DNA of 64,000 nt, taken from Adiantum capillus-veneris. Its lineage: Eukaryota > Streptophyta > Polypodiopsida > Polypodiales > Pteridaceae. Shown here piece after piece: positions 56,128 through 64,000 of the stretch (the first letter of the stretch is position 1; each line of letters begins with the position of its first letter). A model generated the notes under the pieces. It was not told the DNA's origin. It saw nothing but the letters and a program-made list of their open reading frames with translations, and made no database searches. A program made the position numbers and the translations under genes. The DNA is taken from contig CM043969.1 in the NCBI GenBank assembly GCA_014529385.2, positions 22,942,446 through 23,006,445 of the forward strand, read 5' to 3'.

Positions 56128-56671
56128 GTGTAGGTGCAGCAGCGGGTGCAGGTGCAAGGGGGATGGGTGTAGGAGAGGAGCTTAGATTAGGAGGGAAAGT
56201 TTTCAATTTTGGGGGGAATTTCCTAAAAGTTTGGAGGGAGTCAAAAAATGTTGAATTTTGAGCAATTTAACTTAAAAATATTCTTTTTTTATGTGTATAT
56301 GTTGAGGGTACTTTTTACGGGGGAATAGAGTTTTTTTTTAAGTTTTTGAAAAAAGTCATTTTTTTTACCTCTTTGACCCACGGATTTGCTTAGGTGGCAT
56401 GGGAGAGTTAAGAGGCCACTTACAAGTTGCCCAAAAAGTTAGAGAGAGAAGACCCCCTACCCCCCTACTTTTCAAATGGTTTACCCCCCCCTTCCCTAAT
56501 TTTTAAATTGTTCCCCCCCCCCCCCCTTCCCCCTACCTTTTTAGGGGTCAAAGGTGGAGGAGACCCTACCAAAATAGCCCCATTCAAAGCCTTTGTCCCC
56601 CTTAATCTTGGCAGGCTTCCTTTAAATTAGGGATTCTTACAACGCCCATGGAGAGTCCATTTTTTTCCTAA
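56128..56671. other. Non-coding right end of S
   Basis: Runs of C (56500-56530), T and G. No gene seen; no terminal repeat matched to the left end at 44660. Confidence 0.5.
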
Positions 56672-56996
56672 TGTAGCGGTCCATACCATCTTTGTAGATC
56701 TTGGCACCTTGCTTGTTGTCATATTGATACTTGATGAACAATAGCTTCATTGTGGCCGAAGGGTTTGATGGTCCTGCTGCCATGTTCTCTCTTTCGTTTA
56801 AGTACAAGTATCCTACGTGTTCAGTGAAAATCTCGTAAGATCTCTTTGAAGAAGTATCGAAAATACTTCCTTCAAGGATCGACTCTAACGGTCGCACTAC
56901 ACTTTGGTTTACACTCTCCTCGGTTGATATAGCACTCGCTTGTTCTCTTTGTCTCGGTTGGTTATTCTGGAGATATCTATCGGATCTCAAATTCAT
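56672..56996 (-). pseudogene. F gag N-terminus
   Basis: ATG 56996 (MNLRSDRYLQ) through MAAGPSNPS, KLLFIKYQYDNKQGAKIYKD and GMDRY. The frame is open here, including the position where A has TAA. Similarity to A ends at about 56672. Only the first 108 residues remain; the capsid is gone. Confidence 0.75.
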
Positions 56997-57164
56997 CAAT
57001 CCCCCTAGAGGAATCTAACTTTTTAGTCTCGACAGTTTGTTTATCCCCCGTTTCTGTGATCAAGAGTGATCCAAACTAAATGATACTTGGTCAAATGGTT
57101 TGTTTTGTCAATTGGAAGATTTCTGTTATCTCAAGTGAAAATTTTGCATCAGATTTGCTCAAAA

Positions 57165-57885
57165 AGACATTATACGCGTATGATGTCTTTTTTCACAGAT
57201 TTTGGATTTTTTTGCTTTGCTCACTCCCAGTAGCACCCTTATGCTTTGTCCACTCACAAAATTCAATTTGAACTCTGGTTGTGCAAGTTATGGCCAGATT
57301 AGGCTTTTCTGGGCAATTTCCCGATTTTTGACTTACTTGGGGTCAAATGTGATCCAAATGACTTGAAACTTTAAATACAAGCTCTAGGCAACTAGTACAA
57401 AGGATCTGTGATAGCAAAATGTCAAAATTTGCCCAGAATTAGGTTGGAGACATCATACGCGTATGATGTCTTTTTGTCCACTTTTGGTCCAAACTTGATA
57501 TTTAAGCTATTCACTATATTTGCAACAAGGTTGTCAAGTCAAAATTCAAAAATCACATCAGCCAGTTCAAAAAGACATTATACGCGTATGATGTCTTTTT
57601 TCATAGATTTACCCAATTTTCAATTTTAAGCTTCTCCAAGTGTTTATCTTTGAGTTTCAAGTGTTTTTTATCAAGTTTGAATGCAAAATTGAGCTCTGAA
57701 TCAATTTTCCCTATTCTTTGCGTTTTATTGCACTCTGACTTGGTCTTTTGAGTTTCTAGGGTTGTTAAAGCCCTTGTTTTAAGTTGATCTTAGGGTATAA
57801 CCCCCCTTCTGAACACTCTGGTAATGTCAAATTTTTTGTTTTGGTCTCTGTTTAGCCCCTAAGACATCATACGCGTATGATGTAT
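57165..57885. repeat. Palindrome array 3 (four copies) in F leader
   Basis: Copies at 57165-57188, 57448-57471, 57573-57596 and 57862-57885. Start-to-start distances 283, 125 and 289 match array 2. ATACGCGTAT is invariant; arms vary slightly. Confidence 0.95.
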
Positions 57886-58398
57886 AAAGTTACAAATTCC
57901 CAGTTTTCTGGCACAGAACTCTTTCAAGAGCTCTCTTAAGTGCTCAACAATACTCAGTTTCACATAAAATTTCTCTGAACTTTGTTTATGCAAGTTTCAC
58001 TACCAAATCAACGGTTTAGTGATCTAACATGCAAACAAACACATCAAGCAAATAAATCACTGCTTAATAGCTCTAGATCAGAATCAAATCCGGTCCTACC
58101 TAAGCTACTTCTAAATTTAAAATGGGTTTTTGCAATTGTGAGTATAAAGAGATTCACTGCCACACACGGACTATCAAATACCTCAATCTCAACAACCACT
58201 CAACACCAACAAAAATCAATCTAATCTAAACTAAAAAAAACTGTCAAACACGACAGACCCAAGAATCTACAAGTTTCCTAGTACCTCTCAAAGATCCTCG
58301 GAGTCCACCACTCCTAGACCTTTCTAACTAAAATATACAAGTAAATGAAACAATTCACCTCGTAGGATTAGTCTCAGGTCACCTACTTAGGGCTCTCG

Positions 58399-58416
58399 TC
58401 CCCGACAGCGGCGCCA
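58399..58416 (-). promoter_or_regulatory. F primer-binding site
   Basis: Minus-strand TGGCGCCGCTGTCGGGGA, tRNA-Asp type with two differences. Confidence 0.7.
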
Positions 58417-58418
58417 AA

Positions 58419-59365
58419 TGTTGTGGCGGTTACGCCGCTAGCGGTGGCTATGATAGCGAGAACTCAACCAACAAACAAGAATGTCAGACGAGGACGGAGC
58501 TTGACCCGCAGGCGCATGGAAACAAATAGGTGGGTGTCAAATCACCTACTCGACCTTCTAATGACAATCACTACCAAGGAAATCAAACCTAAGTTCTCAA
58601 ATACGCAAATGACTGAAATCCGTACTACAAACAAATGCTATCCGAAACATGATCTAAAGTCATCGAATCAGCCTCAAATTCAAAGGGTGTTCTCTACACT
58701 AGGTAAGGACAATACCCTATGAATCTACAATACAATCTCAACCTGCAACCACTCCGGGCGGTAAACGCGTATGAAGACAGGCCGAAAAATACAGGTGGCC
58801 AAATCCTGACTCCGATGGTACTAATGTGTAGCTCTACTCGCTATGGTTCTATAGATATATGGCACGCTCAATTCCGACACACAAGTAGGGAGAAAACTCA
58901 CATGGAAGCTCGTGGGAGCTCACCTCGCGTAGAAGCCAAATGCGCGCACACTTGGTATCAGTGCATAGCTCTCGCCGTTGCTAACACAATGGCAGTGTCG
59001 CTTCTCCAATGGTGGCTCCGTAGCTCGCGTAGCAAGAGGATAAGACTCTCTCTCTCTCTCTCTCACTCTCTCTCAGACATAGTCACGGCACTCAAAAACT
59101 CAACCTTTGATTAATGATAAGTCTCCCTTAGGTTTACAAAAATTGGCTCTTATACCTCAGCCTTGGAGGTGTGAAAACATCTCTAATCTAATTACATAAG
59201 CAGGTGAAACTACTTGGGGAATACAAACTGGAAACTCAATTGAGTCCCGCTAATTACAATGAATAGGCTCCATGAAGAAATGAAATATTGGAAAGACATT
59301 TATTACAATAAGTGTTTACAACAATATAAGTGTGATCAAAAAATGTATAGGTGTGGTCCTCCGCT
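58419..59365 (-). repeat. F 5' LTR, slightly truncated
   Basis: TGTTGTGGCGG start, (CT)n run near 59046; similar to the A LTRs but lacking the GGCTCAACA end. Confidence 0.85.
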
Positions 59366-59823
59366 CAAAAGTGCTTAAGGCCGAAGGGAGTGTGGACGAG
59401 AGGAGGTGGGGGTATAGCCCGCCGGGGCTGGAGTGTGGACAAGCAGAGAGAGAGAGAGAATATTTGGAAGAGAGAGAGAGGATAATATCTGCGAGAGAGA
59501 GAGAGGATAATATCTGCGACAGCCCGCCGTGGCTGGAGTATGAAAGAGATACCAATGGCACCTACCGGGCCGGATGATGCAGCGGCAGAGTAGGAGAGAG
59601 AATATTAGCGGAGCCTGGCAGTAAGAGAGAGATCGTCTTTGGTGATAATGGAGGGGTGTGGCCAAACTGGCGGCGCCCTACCGGTGGTTAACCTTGGGGG
59701 GGGTATGGTGGATGGTAAAGGCCTTTTTTTTGTTTTTTTTTTCTTCTTTCCTTCTTTTGGTAACAAACCCCTTCTTCCTTAGGGTGTGGTTCTCACGGGC
59801 ATGGTTTCGAAAGCCATGCATCA
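59366..59823 (-). repeat. H 3' LTR remnant
   Basis: Ends ATGCATCA at 59823 next to the polypurine tract. GA-rich interior. The other edge is cut by F LTR sequence, with no TG terminus visible. Confidence 0.6.
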
Positions 59824-59858
59824 TTAGCCCTCCCATCTGGCTAGAGGCATTCATGCTT

Positions 59859-62216
59859 CTAGCCCTTCCTCTGCATCCGTGCTGTGGAGTTAGAGGGTTC
59901 TCCCTCTTCTAGAATGTCTAGCATGAATTTTGGATCAAACCTAAGAAAATACCTTTTCAGTCTCCATCCATTGACCCTAGTCTTGTGAATTCTCCCATCT
60001 GCTTCCATCAGCTTATAGCTGTCGTTGTTATAGTGCTTCTTGATGATGAATGGTCCCTCCCATCTGGGTTGGAATTTCTTGTCCTTCCTGGTGTCGAATC
60101 TGTTGTCGTATCTCACCACTAACATACCTTTTTCCAGTCCCTTTTCTTTAAGCCCTTGATTGAAAGTGAGCTGACGTTGTTCTGTCTGCGCTGCATAGTG
60201 ATTGATGGCTTCTTCCCTATCTAGTTGGAGCCTCTCCAGATCCAGGATATGGTTTCGGAGATTTACAATTGGACGTTGTATCTGGCTAGCCAAGACTCGT
60301 AAGCTGGCTATCTGTACCTCAATGGGTAGAATTGCCTCCTTCCCATAAACTAGATGGAAAGGGGTGAAACCTAGTGATGTTCGGAACGTCGTTTGGTAGG
60401 CCCAAAGAGCTGCCATGAGATGTTTATCCCAGTCTCCTGTGTGATTGTTCACCTGCTTTGTGATGATTTTGCAAATCATTCCGTTTACCTTCTCTACCAG
60501 ACCATTGCATTGTGGATAGTATGTTGTGGAATGTTGGCGTGTGATGCCTAACTTCTTCATCATTTCTCCCACCAGATCACCTCTGAATCCTAGTCCTCTA
60601 TCTGATATTATCTCAAGAGGAGTGCCAAAACGACAACAGATATGCTCAAAAATGAACTTTGCTACTTCTTGGGTTGTAATGCGGGTGGTGGCTGTTGCTT
60701 CTGCCCATCGAGTCATGTAGTCTACACCCACTATGATGTACAATTTACCTGATTGGGCCCTTCGTAAAGGACCGATTGCATGTATTTCCCATTTCTCAAA
60801 TGGACCATATGAGATGATAGGAGTTTGTGGCTCGTAGGTTAATGTGTGATCATTGGCCATTTGACAAGCCTTGCATGTTTTGCACCAATGGTGTACATCC
60901 CTGTTCAAACTAGGCCAAGAGTATCCTGCTTGTAGAATCTTCCTACTGGTGATATCTAGAGCAAAATGACCGCCATAGACGCCATCATGGCAACTTGAAA
61001 TTACCTCTGTGATCTCACTGGAGGTTGGCACTCGTCTGAGAATCTGATCCTTGCCCTTACAATACAAGTGGTCGTTTACAAGGCGGTATTTAGTAGCCTT
61101 CTTGACCAGCCACTGTTTCTGTCCTTTAGTGTATCCTTCCAGACATTCTCCTGTATCTAGAAAGCTGACGATATCAGGCATAGCATCACTACCTTGAAAG
61201 AGGGGTAGCTTCAGTTTGATGGCTCCTACGGGAACGTCTTGTATTCTTTCTTTGGCTAGAGAATATGCCTCCTGATTTTCTGCTTTGGGGACATGAAATA
61301 GTTTCACTACTTCAAACTTCCTTAGAAGATCCTTAACGTGGCATAGTTGACCAAGTAAAACCTGACTTTCACAAACCCAAGTGCCATTTATCTGCCTTAT
61401 CAAAAGCAAAGCATCGCCAAACACATTTAGGCGCTGAATTCCTTGTGAAATACATTGTTCCAACCCAAGAATTAGGGCTGCATATTCTGCTTCATTGTTG
61501 GAGTGGGAGTGTAATAACTGCCCGATGGAGAATACACTTTCTTGTTGCTCATTGAAGATGACTATGCTAGCCGCAGACTGGTCCATTGTTCTCTTGTATG
61601 CTTCGTCAAAGAAAAGAGAGTGAGCTCTTTCTAGCCTAGGACTCTCTACCATTGGTGTTTCTTCCTTTCCTTCCGTGTTGACCTTCAGCTTCTTGTCATA
61701 ATGGCGATGAGTGAGAATTCCCGCTAAACTAGCCCTGGTGGACTTTTCTACTTGCATGGTGTAGTCAAACTCTTGTAATCTAATTAACCACTTAGAGATC
61801 CTAGATGATACATCCATGTGTCGCATTACATATGGGAAAACCTCTTCCATTGTCAGGATTACAAAGGGTCTAGGCAGGAGATAGGAGCGGAACTTTGTGG
61901 TAGCAAACATTAGTGCCAGAACCATGTGTTCTACTTCGGTAAATCCCTTTTCTGACGGAGTCATGACACGACTAGAGAAGTAAATAGGACGCATGAAAGA
62001 AGTTTGGGGGTCCTTTTGTATTAACACGGCTCCTAGTGTATCACTTCCTACACTAGGGTTCACATAAAATGGCTCGTTCCACTTAGGGGGTGAAATGGTG
62101 GGAAGCTTAGCTAGGATTTGCTTTACCTCAGTAAATTGTTGCTCATTCTCTTCAGTCCATGAGAAGACATCCCTCTGGCTGAGTTGTTGTAGGGGAAGGA
62201 ACACTTGAGATAGCAA
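59859..62216 (-). CDS. H RNase H (degenerate), archaeal-like RNase H and integrase
   Basis: 785 codons. The RT-linked RNase H has SVG where DAS is expected (FYVNPSVGSDTLG) and LTMEEV in place of TDHQ. The second RNase H keeps LFFDEAYK, NNEAEYA and FGDALLL. The integrase has a zinc finger (YGGHFA, CKTCKAC), but the first catalytic aspartate position reads WEIHAIG, a histidine instead of D; the second D (IISDRGLGF) and E (GLVEKVN) are present. A GPFIIKK module follows. In-frame with RT through a TAG at 62247-62249. Confidence 0.87.
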   Translation of the reverse strand: MLSQVFLPLQQLSQRDVFSWTEENEQQFTEVKQILAKLPTISPPKWNEPFYVNPSVGSDTLGAVLIQKDPQTSFMRPIYFSSRVMTPSEKGFTEVEHMVLALMFATTKFRSYLLPRPFVILTMEEVFPYVMRHMDVSSRISKWLIRLQEFDYTMQVEKSTRASLAGILTHRHYDKKLKVNTEGKEETPMVESPRLERAHSLFFDEAYKRTMDQSAASIVIFNEQQESVFSIGQLLHSHSNNEAEYAALILGLEQCISQGIQRLNVFGDALLLIRQINGTWVCESQVLLGQLCHVKDLLRKFEVVKLFHVPKAENQEAYSLAKERIQDVPVGAIKLKLPLFQGSDAMPDIVSFLDTGECLEGYTKGQKQWLVKKATKYRLVNDHLYCKGKDQILRRVPTSSEITEVISSCHDGVYGGHFALDITSRKILQAGYSWPSLNRDVHHWCKTCKACQMANDHTLTYEPQTPIISYGPFEKWEIHAIGPLRRAQSGKLYIIVGVDYMTRWAEATATTRITTQEVAKFIFEHICCRFGTPLEIISDRGLGFRGDLVGEMMKKLGITRQHSTTYYPQCNGLVEKVNGMICKIITKQVNNHTGDWDKHLMAALWAYQTTFRTSLGFTPFHLVYGKEAILPIEVQIASLRVLASQIQRPIVNLRNHILDLERLQLDREEAINHYAAQTEQRQLTFNQGLKEKGLEKGMLVVRYDNRFDTRKDKKFQPRWEGPFIIKKHYNNDSYKLMEADGRIHKTRVNGWRLKRYFLRFDPKFMLDILEEGEPSNSTARMQRKG

Positions 62217-62246
62217 GTGAATGAACCTGCTTAAGTATCTTACCTT

Positions 62247-63183
62247 CTAAAGGAAAGAAACCAGCTGCTTAGCGATGGTGGGTGACGACAAAGATACCAC
62301 GGCCTGGATCTTGCTAGGGTCAGCCTCAATCCCTTTTGCTGAAATTACATGGCCAAGGAGAGTGACTTTGCTTTCACCAATGTGACACTTATCCATGTTG
62401 AGCTGGCCACCCAAGTTTTGCAGCCTGGTTAAGCCATCATAGACTTTTCTTAAATGAAGGGCTCGTGAACTATAGATGCAAAAATCATCTATGAAAACCC
62501 GTATTGATGTTCCAAAGTAGGGTTGGAAAACAAAGGTCACATAGCGTTGAAATGTGGTCGGGGCGTTAGTGAGGCCAAACGGCATCACCCTGTGAGCAAA
62601 GCATCCCCAAGGTGTGATGAAGGTTGTCTTCTTTTGATCTTCTTCCGCAATGCTAATCTGGAAGTATTCTGAGTAGCCGTCGCACACTGTGTATCGTTCG
62701 TGACCCGCCACTTCATTGAGTATCTCATCCTGGAATGGGAGGGGAAATTGATCCCTCTTCGTGGCTGCATTGAGAGGTTTATAGTCCACACAGACTCCAC
62801 TTACCATTTTTTTTTGGTGTGACTACTACTGGGGAGACCCATTCTGAGTCTTCGACCTAGTAGATGAAACTTGCTTGTAGCAAACTTCTCACTTCTTTAA
62901 GTAGTGCCTCTTGTTGGATTACTCCAAGTCTTCTGAGCTTCTGCACTACGGGTTTACTGTCTTCCTTGAGTTTTATGTGGTGCAACACCACTATAATTCC
63001 TGTGATCTTATCATAGCCATCAATGAACAAAGTAATGAAGTTACCTAGCATGGAAACATATTCCTTCCTTTCTTCATCGGTTAACTCATTTGAGAGTATT
63101 TTTTGTAATTTACCTGCATCCCCCAAGGACTGCATACCTGATGATTCCTCTTGGTTTGTCAGGGGTGTTTCAGATTCTGTCAA
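62247..63183 (-). pseudogene. H protease-RT linker and reverse transcriptase
   Basis: Linker and RT N-terminus (63183-62857, QKLRRLGVIQQEALLKEVRS) shift frame at an A-homopolymer near 62810 into RT (62807-62247: VCVDYKPLNAATKR, FIDD catalytic residues). The TAG at 62247-62249 replaces the glutamine seen in C (VQKLRYLSR). Confidence 0.83.
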
Positions 63184-63203
63184 TCTTTTCGGGTCTTTAA
63201 GAA

Positions 63204-63965
63204 TTATCCCATCACTTCGATGCTACTGTCACTTCCATCGGTGGTGGTTGTCTCTTCTCCTAAGGTAGACGAATAGTCGCTGGTGGACTCATCTTCTGAA
63301 GCCTCCAAGATCATGTTGCGTTGCTTCTTAGTCCTCATGTCGTAGAATATGGACTTCCCTTTAGCGTCCTTCATCTGAATCATTCCGGTGCTCCAGTCTT
63401 GTTTAGCTTCCATAGCCATAAGCCAAGGCCTTCCAAGAATGATGGGGTAGCCCTCCCCTTTGTGTGGCATGATGAAGATGTCTACCTCCACTTCTGTATT
63501 GAATGCTTCTACTTTGACTGCATTCACAATGCCCATGCATTTTACTCTTACATTGTTTGCCATTTTGGCTCGGCAGGGTGTCGGCCTACTTACCTCTAGA
63601 CCTAGATGGTGCATCATCTTTTCACTCATGACGCATATTTGCACGCCACCATCTATGTAGACGTTTGAGATTCGTTTCCCCTTGATGTGAGCATCCATGG
63701 TTGGTAGGATGTCGTCGAGATCCCTTCCAGAGATAGCCCCAGCTATCCTGGGTCTTGATTTCCTGGTACTCACCATTTTAGTCCATTGCCTCCTCATTCT
63801 TGGTGCAAGGTGGAGTAATTGGGGCCAAGTTATCTTCGGGCCCTGCATTAACACATCCTGAACTAAGTCATAGGGTTTTGCATACTCACCTAGTGAGAAG
63901 TCCACGATGTCTATTTTTTGTCGTGGTTTAGCTGCTTGCTTGCTAGACTCGGCCTTCCCTTTCAT
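63204..63965 (-). CDS. H protease, DGG type
   Basis: 254-codon segment with a basic linker, active-site D-G-G-V (NVYIDGGVQI), ILGRPW and an acidic serine-rich tail. Valine replaces the usual Ala/Ser after DGG. The start shown is arbitrary; the frame is not closed upstream by a convincing start. Confidence 0.75.
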   Translation of the reverse strand: MKGKAESSKQAAKPRQKIDIVDFSLGEYAKPYDLVQDVLMQGPKITWPQLLHLAPRMRRQWTKMVSTRKSRPRIAGAISGRDLDDILPTMDAHIKGKRISNVYIDGGVQICVMSEKMMHHLGLEVSRPTPCRAKMANNVRVKCMGIVNAVKVEAFNTEVEVDIFIMPHKGEGYPIILGRPWLMAMEAKQDWSTGMIQMKDAKGKSIFYDMRTKKQRNMILEASEDESTSDYSSTLGEETTTTDGSDSSIEVMG

Positions 63966-64000
63966 CTTTTCTTCTCTTTGAGAGGCTTCCTCGTGCCTGG

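Larger units (their letters stand above)
44660..56671. other. Segment S: non-retroelement gene block inside an A/B-type gag
   Basis: Bounded on both sides by A/B-type gag sequence: B gag ends at 44659 and F gag begins at about 56672. About 1 kb of gag is missing between them relative to A. Excluding element G, S is about 6.1 kb and carries two plus-strand genes, a convergent hairpin-bearing spacer, and two minus-strand genes (histone H3-like and transposase-like). No terminal inverted repeats were recognised by eye. Confidence 0.6.
56672..59365 (-). mobile_element. Element F: 5' end of an A/B-type element
   Basis: Gag start (56996-56672), leader with palindromes, primer site and LTR (58419-59365), collinear with A 38530-41250 at about 90 percent by eye. 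The LTR has lost its last few bases at 59365, where the H LTR remnant begins. Together with B it could make one element. The leader 56997-58398 is otherwise non-coding. Confidence 0.85.
59366..64000 (-). mobile_element. Element H: Tat-like Ty3/gypsy element, open at window end
   Basis: Partial 3' LTR 59366-59823, polypurine tract 59824-59840, then integrase, dual RNase H, RT and protease reading from the right. Gag lies beyond 64000. Protein order and the DGG protease match C. Confidence 0.85.

Noticed and set aside
59859-62216. Chromodomain after the H or C integrase
   Set aside because: The sequence after the GPF module is short and basic, with no chromodomain pattern; these are not chromoviruses.
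1-64000. tRNA or rRNA genes
   Set aside because: Only tRNA-complementary primer sites were seen; no cloverleaf or rRNA-like sequence was recognised by eye.

Overview
The window looks like nuclear DNA of a land plant. The evidence is stacked plant-type Ty3/gypsy LTR retrotransposons, Tat-type polyproteins with a second (archaeal-like) RNase H, a primer-binding site matching the 3' end of plant tRNA-Asp with one mismatch, and small GT-AG introns in the non-retroelement genes. A fern or another non-flowering plant would fit the element families, but I cannot establish the species. No tRNA, rRNA, CRISPR or bacterial-type features were seen. Nearly every retroelement gene is on the minus strand.

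Layout. 1-5065: element D, a pol fragment open in one frame for 4.7 kb apart from seven in-frame stops. 5272-6272: a spliced transposase-like gene fragment. 6752-8060: gag, primer site and LTR of element E. About 8420-44659 is an old element B of the same lineage as D, cut twice by younger elements. Element C (13878-21316, Tat-like, 1019-bp LTRs) sits in the B reverse transcriptase. Element A (22178-41259, 19.1 kb, B's own lineage, CTAAC target duplication) sits between the B protease and reverse transcriptase. 44660-56671 (segment S) is not retroelement-like and carries four genes: two on the plus strand, then a divergent histone H3 gene and a transposase-like gene on the minus strand. The transposase-like gene is split by a non-autonomous LTR element G (49950-55811). 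56672-59365 (F) is the 5' end of an A/B-type element (gag start, leader, primer site, LTR) and is probably the missing 5' end of B. 59366-64000 is a Tat-like element H running off the window.

The A/B/D lineage is unusual. It has a normal gag-protease-RT-RNase H-integrase order, then a second retropepsin-like domain after the integrase, then a tail of repeated W-x-P-K motifs. In A these are followed by 1.6 kb of conserved non-coding DNA and two further long ORFs (600 and 528 aa) before the 3' LTR. A and F also carry 13 copies of a long palindrome centred on ATACGCGTAT, in arrays with conserved spacing in the leader and (in A) downstream of pol.

The most surprising item is the intronless gene at 49340-48477. 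It starts with the first eight residues of mature histone H3, then has about 165 acidic and basic residues, then a full H3 histone fold. It is broken only by two in-frame stops. It lies beside a transposase-like gene and two unrecognised genes, so a DNA transposon carrying a histone H3-like gene is a testable reading.
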